A DNA stretch of 64,000 nt from Gaetbulibacter_A sp043876815 (GTDB lineage Bacteria; Bacteroidota; Bacteroidia; Flavobacteriales; Flavobacteriaceae), in contig NZ_JBAWKA010000001.1 of NCBI RefSeq assembly GCF_043876815.1, forward strand, positions 744,001 to 808,000, given 5' to 3'. This document shows positions 52,635-61,340 of the stretch, one piece after another. The notes under the pieces were generated by a model, which saw only the letters and a list, made by a program, of their open reading frames with translations, was not told where the DNA came from and made no database searches. Every line of letters starts with the position of its first letter. Position 1 is the stretch's first letter. Made by a program: the position numbers and the translations under genes.

Positions 52635-53201
52635 ATGAAATCAATTCAAAATATAAAAATACTTACCCTAATGGCAGTAGTAGTGCTTTCTGGCTTTAGC
52701 TGCACGGATCTGGGTGATGATATACCGAATAACCCAACCCCGATAGATTTTTCCGGAACCTATGCTCAGGAAGATCAAATGGGACGACCAGCAGTAAACA
52801 CTGTATTTACCTCAGGAGAGAATAAAGATATGTTTAATGTTACTATTCCTTCGGAACAAAATGCATCTTTTCAGAGCATGTTTCAAGCAAATTTAGAAGC
52901 TTTAAGCCCGGCTTATGCGCAACCAGGAGATCAAAATGCATTAGGTCTTGATGCGGCTGCTTTTACCGGCATATTAGCCACTGACGTACTGAATGTATCC
53001 TTAGATGGAACAACCACCTTTTTTGATGGAACTAATGTGCTTACAGGTCGTGCCTTGGCTGATGATGTGATTACTGTTGAGCTATTACTAATCTTCGGAG
53101 GTGAAGACTTTTCCGAAAATCCAGGATTATCGGATGACCATGTTGACATGAACGACAAGGCCTTTTTAACCTCATTCCCATACTTAGCCTCACCATGGTA
53201 A
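52635..53201 (+). CDS. DUF4331-type lipoprotein 2 (C-terminal-like half)
   Basis: The 188-residue lipoprotein has lipobox GFSC (C23). A proline-rich linker follows, then MGRPAVNTVFTSGENKDMFNVTIP, which looks like the second part of DUF4331 (GRP-x-N motif). The C-terminus is NDKAFLTSFPYLASPW. With the preceding gene it may represent one DUF4331 protein split into two. A GC hairpin lies 17 bp after the stop codon, then a 79-bp gap to the TPR gene. Confidence 0.7.
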   Translation: MKSIQNIKILTLMAVVVLSGFSCTDLGDDIPNNPTPIDFSGTYAQEDQMGRPAVNTVFTSGENKDMFNVTIPSEQNASFQSMFQANLEALSPAYAQPGDQNALGLDAAAFTGILATDVLNVSLDGTTTFFDGTNVLTGRALADDVITVELLLIFGGEDFSENPGLSDDHVDMNDKAFLTSFPYLASPW

Positions 53202-53217
53202 TTCTCCCTTAATATCG

Positions 53218-53233
53218 GGGCACGTATGTGCCC
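53218..53233 (+). terminator. Hairpin between DUF4331 and TPR genes
   Basis: GGGCAC-GTAT-GTGCCC is a perfect 6-bp stem. No strong T-run follows, so it may limit downstream transcription or protect mRNA rather than end it. Confidence 0.4.
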
Positions 53234-53280
53234 TGGTATTATATTAATACGCTAACCTACCTTCTAACAAACAAAAAATA

Positions 53281-54597
53281 ATGAAAACTTTAAATACAAA
53301 ATCTATTGCCCCATTCGTCATTCTATGTGGACTCGTTCTGCTTTTAGTGAACTGTAAGGGTCATGAAGAAAGAGAACAAATTACCAATAATGAGGATTAT
53401 AAGGATTATTTATCCATTACTAGAGATGAGGTGTTGCAGCGCACTAAGGAAGATTTTACTTTTTGGGAAAAAAAGCTTGAAAAAGAACCAGAACAATTTC
53501 CTTATTTAGTTAAAGTTGCAGCATCTCAATCTAAAATGTTCGACAAAACAGGTCGAATAGAATACTTGATCGAAGCTGAAAATAATTTGATTCGGGCCAA
53601 TGAAGCCACAGACTACAAAAACCCAGGCTATTTGAAATCCCTGGCCCATAATTATATTTCTCAACATCGATTTAATGAGTCTTTAAAACTTCTAAAAAAG
53701 GCTGAAGCAATAGGAGAAGGACTGGAGTCTACTCAAAAAATGCTTTTTGATGTGTATATGGAATTGGGAGATTATACCCAGGCAAAACGTTATTTAGACA
53801 AGGTTACTGATCCAAACGATTTTGATTATTTAATTCGTTTGGCAAAGTGGTCTGATCATCGCGGTGATCTGGATTCAGCCATTAAATATATGGAAAAGGC
53901 TAAAGAAATTGGTGAAGCCTCTAACATACCTTCACGCAACCAATGGATCTACACCAATCTTGCTGATTATTACGGGCATGCCGGTAAAATCCAACAATCT
54001 TATGAGTTTTATCTAAGGGCTTTAAAAATCGATCCTAATGATGCTTATGCTAAAAAGGGTATTGCCTGGATCGTGTATTCTTATGAGAAAAACCCCGATG
54101 AAGCTTTAAGAATCCTTGATCATATCGCTGAATATAATGAATCACCTAGCTATTATTTGCTGAAGGCTGAAATAGCGGAGTATAACTCAAATCCTGAATT
54201 GAAAAAACAGTATTTGGAAAACTACAAAAAGGCGGTTCAAAAAACCAGTTACGGACATATGTATAACAAATACAATGTGATGTTGTATACCGAAGAAGAA
54301 CAGAAAACGGCGAAGGCTCTTGACTTAGCTTATACCGAAATTAACAATCGGCCAACACCTGAATCGTACGATTTATTAGCTTGGACCGAGTTTAATCATG
54401 GTGATGTTAAATCAGCACTTGATATTATGGAAAAGTATGTTGTTGGAAAAACTTTTGAACCTCAAATCTTATTTCATTTAGCAGAAATCTATAAGGCTAA
54501 TGGCAAAGAAGATAAAGCCAAAGCATTAAAAACTGAATTAGAGGCCAGCGTATTTGAGCTAGGACCACTTATGGCTAAAAAAATTCAAAATATTTAA
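53281..54597 (+). CDS. TPR-repeat lipoprotein
   Basis: The 438-residue protein has a lipoprotein signal (lipobox LLVNC, C26) and at least six helical TPR-like repeats, for example KSLAHNYISQHRFNESLKLLKKAE, WSDHRGDLDSAIKYMEKAK and ADYYGHAGKIQQSYEFYLRAL. TPRs mediate protein contacts. The gene ends directly at the start region of the TonB-dependent receptor gene, so the two are certainly linked. It may couple the DUF4331 proteins to the receptor. Confidence 0.78.
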   Translation: MKTLNTKSIAPFVILCGLVLLLVNCKGHEEREQITNNEDYKDYLSITRDEVLQRTKEDFTFWEKKLEKEPEQFPYLVKVAASQSKMFDKTGRIEYLIEAENNLIRANEATDYKNPGYLKSLAHNYISQHRFNESLKLLKKAEAIGEGLESTQKMLFDVYMELGDYTQAKRYLDKVTDPNDFDYLIRLAKWSDHRGDLDSAIKYMEKAKEIGEASNIPSRNQWIYTNLADYYGHAGKIQQSYEFYLRALKIDPNDAYAKKGIAWIVYSYEKNPDEALRILDHIAEYNESPSYYLLKAEIAEYNSNPELKKQYLENYKKAVQKTSYGHMYNKYNVMLYTEEEQKTAKALDLAYTEINNRPTPESYDLLAWTEFNHGDVKSALDIMEKYVVGKTFEPQILFHLAEIYKANGKEDKAKALKTELEASVFELGPLMAKKIQNI

Positions 54598-54624
54598 TTG
54601 TACCCTCACCCAAATCGTAGTGTT

Positions 54625-56856
54625 ATGAACTTGATTTTGAATCGATTCTTGATTTTACTGGTATTCTTTAGTGGCGTCTTTGGCTTTGGTCAACAATTAA
54701 AAGGATTTGTTGTTAATGCGAAAAATCAGCCTTTGGAGTCGGCTTACATTTATAATTTAAATTCGAAAACCCACGCGCACTCCACTGAAAATGGTCAATT
54801 TATTATAAAAGAAACCAAGGAGAACGACTCGTTAAAGGTTGGATTATTAGGATATGAACCTATCGTTATTTCGGTAAAACCGTCTAAGGATCCTGCAAAT
54901 ATTGTTTTAGTCGAAAAAACTTATCAATTAGATGAATTGGTTATTTCGCAACAAGTCAATGCTTTGAACACGATTACTAAAATAGATTTGAATATAACAC
55001 CCGTAAACTCATCCCAGGATATTTTAAGAAAGGTTCCCGGATTAATGGTTGGGCAACATGCTGGTGGCGGAAAAGCAGAACAGCTTTTTTTGCGCGGTTT
55101 TGATCTGGATCACGGAACAGATATCTCTATTAAAGTTGATGGTATGCCTGTAAACATGGTGTCTCATGCTCATGGTCAGGGATATAGCGATTTACATTTT
55201 GTAATTCCTGAAACGATCAATAAAATAGATTTTGGTAAAGGGCCATATTATACCGAGGAAGGCGATTTTAACACAGCCGGATATGTTAATTTTTCTACTA
55301 AAAATGTAATCGATGAAAATATCATTTCCTTTGGTTTAGGACGGTTTAATACCCTTAGAACTCTAGGAATGTTCAATTTACTTGATCAAAATAAAAATAA
55401 AAATGCCTATGTAGCATTGGAATATTTAGAATCGGACGGTCCATTTGATTCTCCTCAGAATTTTAACCGTCTTAATATATTTGGTAAGTACAGTTATTAT
55501 GCACCTAATAATGATAAGCTTACTCTTTCTGTTTCTCAGTTTACGAGCCGGTGGGATGCCTCGGGGCAAATACCACAGCGTGCTGTTGATAGTGGCCAGA
55601 TCTCACGTTTTGGAGCCATCGATGATACAGAAGGTGGTGAAACATCACGAAGGAATCTAAATTTAGAATTTACGAAACAGGTTGCAGATAATACAACTTT
55701 AAATGCAAATGTCTTTTACACGAATTATAATTTTAAGCTCTATTCAAATTTCACATTTTTTCTAGAAGATCCGGTAAATGGGGATCAAATAAAACAAAAT
55801 GAGGCTCGTGATATCTATGGGTTTAATGCGACCTTTAAGACCAATACCTATATAAAGGATAATCCTTTAACACTTAAATATGGATTGGGTTTACGTTATG
55901 ACAGTACTACCAATTCTGAGCTGTCTAAAACGATTAATAGAACAACGGTAAATCAGCGTGTAAAACTAGGAGATATAAACCAGTCCAATGGGAATAGTTT
56001 TTTTGAAGCTAGCTTAGATCTGGGAGACTTTAAGTTAACATCCGGAATTCGGCTGGATTATTTTAATTTCCTGTACAGTGATAAGTTAATAAACTCGGTT
56101 GAAAGATCATCGAAAACGAGTTTTGTGATAAATCCAAAATTGAACCTCTATTATAACCCTAAAGATAATTTGCAATGGTATTTGAAATCGGGGATAGGGT
56201 TTCATTCAAATGATACGCGCGTTGTGGTTACCAATCTTCAACAAAACAGTTTGCCTCAGGCTTACGGTCTTGATTTTGGAAATATTTGGAAACCTACATC
56301 AAAATTAATTGTCAACTCAGCCTTATGGTACCTGTTTTCAGAACAAGAATTTGTCTATGTCGGCGATGCTGGGGTTATAGAGCCTAGTGGAAAATCAGAA
56401 CGTTTTGGACTTGATCTGGGATTGCGTTATCAAGTTTTGGATTGGTTGTATTTGAATTCCGACCTGACCTTGACCCGAGCTAGAAGTTTGGATGCTCCTA
56501 ACAATGAAAATTATATTCCCTTAGCTCCCAATGCAACTTTGGCAGGTGGTATAACAATTAAAAATTTGGATGGGTTCTCCGGAAGTTTTAACTACCGATA
56601 TATTGACGATAGACCTGCAACTGAGACCAACTCTATCGAAGCAAAGGGTTATTTGGTATCCGATTTAAATCTAAATTATACGGTAAGCAACTTGACGTTT
56701 GGGGTTTTTATTGAAAATATTTTTAATACAGAATGGAATGAAACGCAATTTGCAACCTTGTCTCAGCTTAAAAATGAGGATAACCCCGTTGAAGAAATAC
56801 ATTTCACACCAGGAACACCATTCTCTTTGAGAGCAAGTGTTTCCTTAAAATTTTGA
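54625..56856 (+). CDS. TonB-dependent receptor
   Basis: The 743-residue outer-membrane receptor has a signal peptide (ending FGFGQ), a carboxypeptidase-like regulatory domain (KGFVVNAKNQPLESAYIYN), a plug (LRKVPGLMVGQHAGGGKAEQLFLRGFDLDHGTDISIKVDGMPVN) and a barrel ending in SLRASVSLKF. It is not a SusC protein, since it lacks the long SusC plug segment and a SusD neighbour. The plug has His-rich loops (VNMVSHAHGQGYSD) that could bind metal, as in some zinc or copper receptors. The start is ATG 54625; an upstream TTG at 54598 is unlikely. The substrate is unknown. Confidence 0.87.
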   Translation: MNLILNRFLILLVFFSGVFGFGQQLKGFVVNAKNQPLESAYIYNLNSKTHAHSTENGQFIIKETKENDSLKVGLLGYEPIVISVKPSKDPANIVLVEKTYQLDELVISQQVNALNTITKIDLNITPVNSSQDILRKVPGLMVGQHAGGGKAEQLFLRGFDLDHGTDISIKVDGMPVNMVSHAHGQGYSDLHFVIPETINKIDFGKGPYYTEEGDFNTAGYVNFSTKNVIDENIISFGLGRFNTLRTLGMFNLLDQNKNKNAYVALEYLESDGPFDSPQNFNRLNIFGKYSYYAPNNDKLTLSVSQFTSRWDASGQIPQRAVDSGQISRFGAIDDTEGGETSRRNLNLEFTKQVADNTTLNANVFYTNYNFKLYSNFTFFLEDPVNGDQIKQNEARDIYGFNATFKTNTYIKDNPLTLKYGLGLRYDSTTNSELSKTINRTTVNQRVKLGDINQSNGNSFFEASLDLGDFKLTSGIRLDYFNFLYSDKLINSVERSSKTSFVINPKLNLYYNPKDNLQWYLKSGIGFHSNDTRVVVTNLQQNSLPQAYGLDFGNIWKPTSKLIVNSALWYLFSEQEFVYVGDAGVIEPSGKSERFGLDLGLRYQVLDWLYLNSDLTLTRARSLDAPNNENYIPLAPNATLAGGITIKNLDGFSGSFNYRYIDDRPATETNSIEAKGYLVSDLNLNYTVSNLTFGVFIENIFNTEWNETQFATLSQLKNEDNPVEEIHFTPGTPFSLRASVSLKF

Positions 56857-57270
56857 ATTAGTTAGTTTTTTGGTTTAACCTAAATATTATTTTTTGGTTA
56901 GGTTTGTTAGACGGAAAGTCGCCCAATTGTTTAAGATTGGGCGCTTTCTATTTTTAGAACTCTCGGCAACAACTAAAATGTTTTATTGTCTCTTTTCACT
57001 TGATTAAAATAGAATAACAGATCTAGTAATTTAAATCAGAGATTTTTAATTGGATGACAGATTTATATGTCAACCTGAAAACAGGGAAAGGCTTGTAAAC
57101 CCTTTATTTGTCAAGTGTTAAAGTTTCTTTAAACCCCTTGATATTCCGAATAATTTATGGTATGTTATAGATAGAGTTTACGAAATACTCTTGCATTAAT
57201 AACATGAAAAGCATGTTAGGAAGCATTTCAAAAAAATAATTAATAACAGAAAAATAATATTTAAGATTTT
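56857..57270. other. 414-bp gap between receptor and YtxH genes
   Basis: The gap holds a terminator at 56914-56955 and a second AACCTAA/TTAGGTT pair just before it. A small inverted repeat AACATG-aaaag-CATGTT sits at 57201-57217. No gene or clear TAnnTTTG box is seen; TACTCTTG near 57186 is one base off. Confidence 0.5.
56914..56955 (+). terminator. Terminator after TonB-dependent receptor gene
   Basis: GAAAGTCGCCCAAT pairs with ATTGGGCGCTTTC with one bulged T, followed by TATTTTT. Confidence 0.8.
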
Positions 57271-57603
57271 ATGAGTAAAGAAAGTAATGTAGTAGTAGGA
57301 ATGTTAGCAGGAACGGCCATTGGTGCCACTTTGGGTGTGTTATTTGCCCCGGATAAAGGATCTAATACAAGACAACGTATAGTGGATGAAGCCATTGATG
57401 CCAAAGATAAAGCTTTGGAAGAGGCCGAAAACTTAAAAGAAAAAGTAATGAATTCCATGCCTGGGGAAAATAAAGATACCTTAGAAGAGCAGCTAGACCG
57501 TGTTGTCTCCGATGTTAATTTGAAAGGTGATGATGTGATTGGTGCCCTTGAAAAAAAGTTAAAAGATTTAAAAGCAAAAAATAAGAAATTTCAAAAGGCC
57601 TAA
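57271..57603 (+). CDS. YtxH domain-containing protein
   Basis: The 110-residue protein has the YtxH pattern: a Gly-rich hydrophobic helix VGMLAGTAIGATLGVLFAPDKGS near the N-terminus, followed by a charged coiled helix. Members are stress-linked small membrane or surface proteins. It is the first of three closely spaced genes (2-3 bp gaps), so it is probably co-induced with the holin-like and small basic proteins. Confidence 0.9.
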   Translation: MSKESNVVVGMLAGTAIGATLGVLFAPDKGSNTRQRIVDEAIDAKDKALEEAENLKEKVMNSMPGENKDTLEEQLDRVVSDVNLKGDDVIGALEKKLKDLKAKNKKFQKA

Positions 57604-57605
57604 AA

Positions 57606-57956
57606 ATGGAGTTTTTTGAAAATATAACTGAGGCCTCAGAAAAATTGGGCGATTCGGGAAAAACCTATATTGAAAAATCACAAGCCTATTATAAACTTAA
57701 AGTGTTTCAACAAGTAACTGATTCTATAAGTTTGATCACTAAAATTGTGATTATTGGCGGCTTGTTGTTTTCAGCACTTATGTTTTTAGCTTTCGCCTTA
57801 GCCCTTTATCTTGGTGATCTTTTGGAGAACGCCTCCTTAGGTTATGTGATAACTGCAGGTGTAGTGGTCATTTTAACCGGAATATTTTATGGTAATCGTT
57901 ACCGCATCAACGATCTTGTTGTGCGACGATTGTCAACTAATTTTTTTGACGAATAA
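57606..57956 (+). CDS. Small membrane protein, phage-holin-superfamily-like
   Basis: The 116-residue protein has an amphipathic N-terminus and two TMs (about 46-70 and 77-97). It resembles the phage holin family III / competence-linked membrane proteins found beside YtxH genes in Flavobacteriaceae. The name holin reflects a family label; no phage genes are near. It follows the YtxH gene by 2 bp. Confidence 0.7.
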   Translation: MEFFENITEASEKLGDSGKTYIEKSQAYYKLKVFQQVTDSISLITKIVIIGGLLFSALMFLAFALALYLGDLLENASLGYVITAGVVVILTGIFYGNRYRINDLVVRRLSTNFFDE

Positions 57957-57959
57957 CTT

Positions 57960-58160
57960 ATGAAAACCTATAAATCATATAGCGATGTACAACGCGATTT
58001 AAAACAACTGAGTTTAGAACGTCGTATTGCATTGGAGAAAATGAAGTTACATAAGAACAAGATTGGTAATGAATTGGAACCCAAGCAGTGGATGATAAGT
58101 GTTTATAAAGTGGCTCAGAAATATGGGGTTTACTTTATAATGAGGCGCTTACTGCGCTAG
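57960..58160 (+). CDS. Small basic hypothetical protein
   Basis: The 66-residue protein is helical and very basic (pI high), with the motif SYSDVQRDLKQLSLERRIALEKMK. I do not recognise it with confidence, though similar small proteins follow holin-like genes in this family of bacteria. It lies 3 bp after the holin-like gene and is followed by a terminator. Confidence 0.7.
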   Translation: MKTYKSYSDVQRDLKQLSLERRIALEKMKLHKNKIGNELEPKQWMISVYKVAQKYGVYFIMRRLLR

Positions 58161-58183
58161 CAAAGCACAATTTCTAAACCAGA

Positions 58184-58228
58184 AAAAGCTTTAAATTTTC
58201 TTTTGATAGAAATTTTAAAGCTTTTTTT
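58184..58228 (+). terminator. Terminator after the YtxH operon
   Basis: AAAAAGCTTTAAA-TTTTC pairs with GAAA-TTTTAAAGCTTTTTTT around TTTTGATA. Confidence 0.8.
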
Positions 58229-58350
58229 AATCCCTAATATTTAATTCATAAATCTATAAGTTCAGTTTCTGTCATAATCAGATCGAAGATCTTGTTGTAA
58301 CATTCTATTCTATATAATCTGAATCGATATAATTTTATTAAAATATTGGA

Positions 58351-59067
58351 TTATGCAACGTTAACATTGAATAAGTAGCCTACAAGAGCTGTTAGCCCCA
58401 TGGCTGCTGTGCCCCAGAAAGTGATCCGGATAATAGCTTTTCCAATACTTGACCCTCCTGTTTTAGCTGAAACAGCACCTAGGATTATTAAAAAAAGAAG
58501 CGCAAAAGCATAAAGATAGTATTCCATGGTGTCCAAAGGTGTGATAAGGGTAGCCATAAATGGCAATAAACCACCAACGGTAAAAGCAGCTCCGGATGCC
58601 AATGAAGCTTGTAAAGGTTTGGCTTTACTAATATCATTAATTCCTAATTCGTCACGAATATGTGCGCCCAAAGCATCGTGAGCGGTTAACTCTTTTGCCA
58701 CTATAAGAGCGGTTTCTTTTTTCAATCCACGCTCTTCGTATATTTCGGCCAAACGCTGCAACTCGAGCTCCGGCATTTCTTCCAATTCTTCTTTTTCGCG
58801 TTCAATATCGGCTTTTTCAACATCTGTTTGAGAACTTACCGAAACATATTCGCCGGCGGCCATGGATAAAGCACCAGCAACCAGACCGGCCAGGGTAGCT
58901 AAAATCACTGGTTCTCGCGCACTGCTCGCTGCAGCAACACCGATGGCAATACTGGCAGTTGACAAAATACCGTCGTTTGCTCCGAGTACAGCCGCACGTA
59001 ACCAGTTACTTCGGTGGATGTAATGGCTATCTAAATAATTATCAAAACTGTCATTTTTATCAGCCAT
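58351..59067 (-). CDS. VIT1/CCC1-family transporter
   Basis: This 238-residue inner-membrane protein belongs to the VIT family, whose eukaryotic members transport iron or manganese. NWLRAAVLGANDGILSTASIAIG is the diagnostic start. A charged cytoplasmic part (about 75-130; VEKADIEREKEELEEMPELEL), the metal-binding domain, follows the second TM, and three more TMs close the protein. It probably exports or stores iron or manganese. It is divergent from the YtxH operon and 89 bp downstream of the M13 peptidase gene. Confidence 0.92.
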   Translation of the reverse strand: MADKNDSFDNYLDSHYIHRSNWLRAAVLGANDGILSTASIAIGVAAASSAREPVILATLAGLVAGALSMAAGEYVSVSSQTDVEKADIEREKEELEEMPELELQRLAEIYEERGLKKETALIVAKELTAHDALGAHIRDELGINDISKAKPLQASLASGAAFTVGGLLPFMATLITPLDTMEYYLYAFALLFLIILGAVSAKTGGSSIGKAIIRITFWGTAAMGLTALVGYLFNVNVA

Positions 59068-59156
59068 ATGAGGTGTTTTTAAGTTTATTCCTAAAATTTA
59101 GATTAGGATAATAATACTTCTCTAGCTAATTTACTAAACTTCCTGGAATTAGCTGC

Positions 59157-61169
59157 TTACCAAACAGTTATTCGATCTTCTTTTTCCAGAAACATGCTAT
59201 CCTGAGGTTTTAGATTGAAAGCCTCATAAAAAGGTGTCGTATTCATAAGTGGCCCATTGACGCGCCATTTTGGAGGAGCGTGTGGGTTGGTATTGATCCA
59301 GTAACGCAGGTAATCATCAGTCATTTTTACACGCCATATATTTGCAATAGATAAGAAAAAACGTTGATCGGGTGTGTAGCCGCCAATTTTGGTAGTGTCC
59401 TGGCCTTGTTTTGTCATTTTGAAGGCATCATAAGCTACTGCAATACCGGCAATATCTGAGGTGTTTTCTCCAACACACATGGCACCATCAACATGAAGAC
59501 TGTCCAATACCGTAAACGAGCTGTACAGATCGATAACTTGTTGAATACGCGCTTTAAAATTAGAATAATCGGTTTCTGTCCACCAGTTATTTAAATTGCC
59601 ATCCTTATCATATTGTGCTCCCTGATCGTCAAATGTGTGCGTGATCTCATGGCCAATTACCATGCCAATACCCCCATAATTCAAGGCGTCATCAGCTTTA
59701 TAATTAAAATAAGGTGGCTGCAAAATGCCTGCGGGAAAAACAATTTCATTAGCCGATGGATTGTTGTATGCTGTTACCGTAGAAGGCGTTACGAACCATT
59801 CTGAATGATCAACAGGTTTTCCTAATTTTTCAATTTGGCGTAAAAACTTGGCGGCATCAGCAGAAATTACATTTTCAAAATAAGTGTCCTTAAATGCATG
59901 CACGTAACTATAGTCTTTCCAAGTATCCGGGTATCCAATTTTTTTGGTTATGGCAAAAAGTTTTTCTTTTGCCTTCAATTTTGTGCTATCAGTCATCCAT
60001 TCCAAGTTATCAATGCGCTTAGCATATGCCTTTTGAAAATTATTAACGAGTTCCAGCATACTAATTTTGGCCTCTTCAGGAAAATAGACCTTTACATAAA
60101 TCTGACTTAGGGCTTCGCCTAAATAATCATCAACAGCACTTGTGATAATTTCTTTCCGGGACTTTGGTTCATTCTGACCTGTAAGAACTTTTGAATATTC
60201 AAAAGCTGCATCTGTAAAAGGTTTACTTAATTTACTTCCAAAGTGTCTTAAAGATGTGGCCTTTAAATAAAGTTTCCAATCTTTCATGGCCACTTCAGAT
60301 AAAAGCCTGTTTAATTTATCGTAATATGCAATTTGCCTCATGTCGATAGAATCACTTTTTACGCCTAAATCACTCAAAACCTCAGACCACTCCAGGTTTG
60401 GTTGTCGTTTCTCCAGATCTGAAATAGCGACCTTATTATAATTAGCCTTAATATTTCGCCGTTCTACGCGTGTTTTATGGGAACTAGCCAATTGCTTTTC
60501 TAAATTGAAAACGACATTAGCAAAATGTTCACAACTATCAGGATCATGCTCGGTTAATTCGAAAAGTTTAGCAAGATAATCCTTGTAGGCTTCCTGAATC
60601 CGAAAAGATGCTTGATCAGAATTAAAATAATAGGCTCTGTCGGGTAAACCAATTCCTGATTGAGATACATGAGCGATATTTATTTCACTGTTTTTCTTAT
60701 CAGGGCCAACATTGAAATTAATGAGGGAAGTACTATTCACCTTTAAATTGTCGGTAACAAACTTCAATAGATAATGGGTGTTGTTGATGTAGCTAATTTT
60801 TGTAAGTAATGGTTTTACCGGTTTATAGCCTAATTGATTTATGGTAGCCGTATCCAGACCCGAAATATAAAAATCGGACACCTTTTGTTCAATACTTCCC
60901 AGCGGGTATTTGATTTTTGAAATGCTATCAAGCAGTCTCTGGAGTTTCAGGCGTTGCTGGTAATTCATAAAACGATACGCCCCTACACCTGATTGGTTTT
61001 TAGGAATTTGTACCGTGTCGTACCATTGGTGATTTACATATCTAAAAAAATTATCACCGGGATTTAATGAGGTGTCTATTCCGGTAATCAGTTCTGGATC
61101 TTCTTCGGAGATCTTATTGCAGGCCACCAATGCTAGTAGCAGAACAATAATAGGTGCTATTTTATTCAT
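59157..61169 (-). CDS. M13-family metallopeptidase lipoprotein
   Basis: This neprilysin-like zinc endopeptidase (about 670 residues) has lipobox LVAC after the start ATG at 61169. Starting at 61196 would add nine residues before the signal. The zinc site HEITH lies in VIGHEITHTFDDQG, and the third ligand region reads GENTSDIAG, where family members read ENxAD. The end RVNGPLMNTTPFYEAFN is typical. It faces the periplasm or cell surface. Confidence 0.93.
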   Translation of the reverse strand: MNKIAPIIVLLLALVACNKISEEDPELITGIDTSLNPGDNFFRYVNHQWYDTVQIPKNQSGVGAYRFMNYQQRLKLQRLLDSISKIKYPLGSIEQKVSDFYISGLDTATINQLGYKPVKPLLTKISYINNTHYLLKFVTDNLKVNSTSLINFNVGPDKKNSEINIAHVSQSGIGLPDRAYYFNSDQASFRIQEAYKDYLAKLFELTEHDPDSCEHFANVVFNLEKQLASSHKTRVERRNIKANYNKVAISDLEKRQPNLEWSEVLSDLGVKSDSIDMRQIAYYDKLNRLLSEVAMKDWKLYLKATSLRHFGSKLSKPFTDAAFEYSKVLTGQNEPKSRKEIITSAVDDYLGEALSQIYVKVYFPEEAKISMLELVNNFQKAYAKRIDNLEWMTDSTKLKAKEKLFAITKKIGYPDTWKDYSYVHAFKDTYFENVISADAAKFLRQIEKLGKPVDHSEWFVTPSTVTAYNNPSANEIVFPAGILQPPYFNYKADDALNYGGIGMVIGHEITHTFDDQGAQYDKDGNLNNWWTETDYSNFKARIQQVIDLYSSFTVLDSLHVDGAMCVGENTSDIAGIAVAYDAFKMTKQGQDTTKIGGYTPDQRFFLSIANIWRVKMTDDYLRYWINTNPHAPPKWRVNGPLMNTTPFYEAFNLKPQDSMFLEKEDRITVW

Positions 61170-61340
61170 AAAAAGGGAGATTAATAAACGTATCAATTAA
61201 AGAGAAACAATTCTTTTATTTGTATTACAAGATACGAATTTGAACAACAAAGCGAAATTTCGGGTGACATGTTTAGCTACTGTTTATAATAGAGGAGTGA
61301 ACTACTTCTTTGAATCCATTCAAATAAAATTTATTTAATT

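Noticed and set aside
57606..57956. Prophage remnant because of a holin-like protein
   Set aside because: No other phage gene is near, and such proteins are common in chromosomal YtxH operons.
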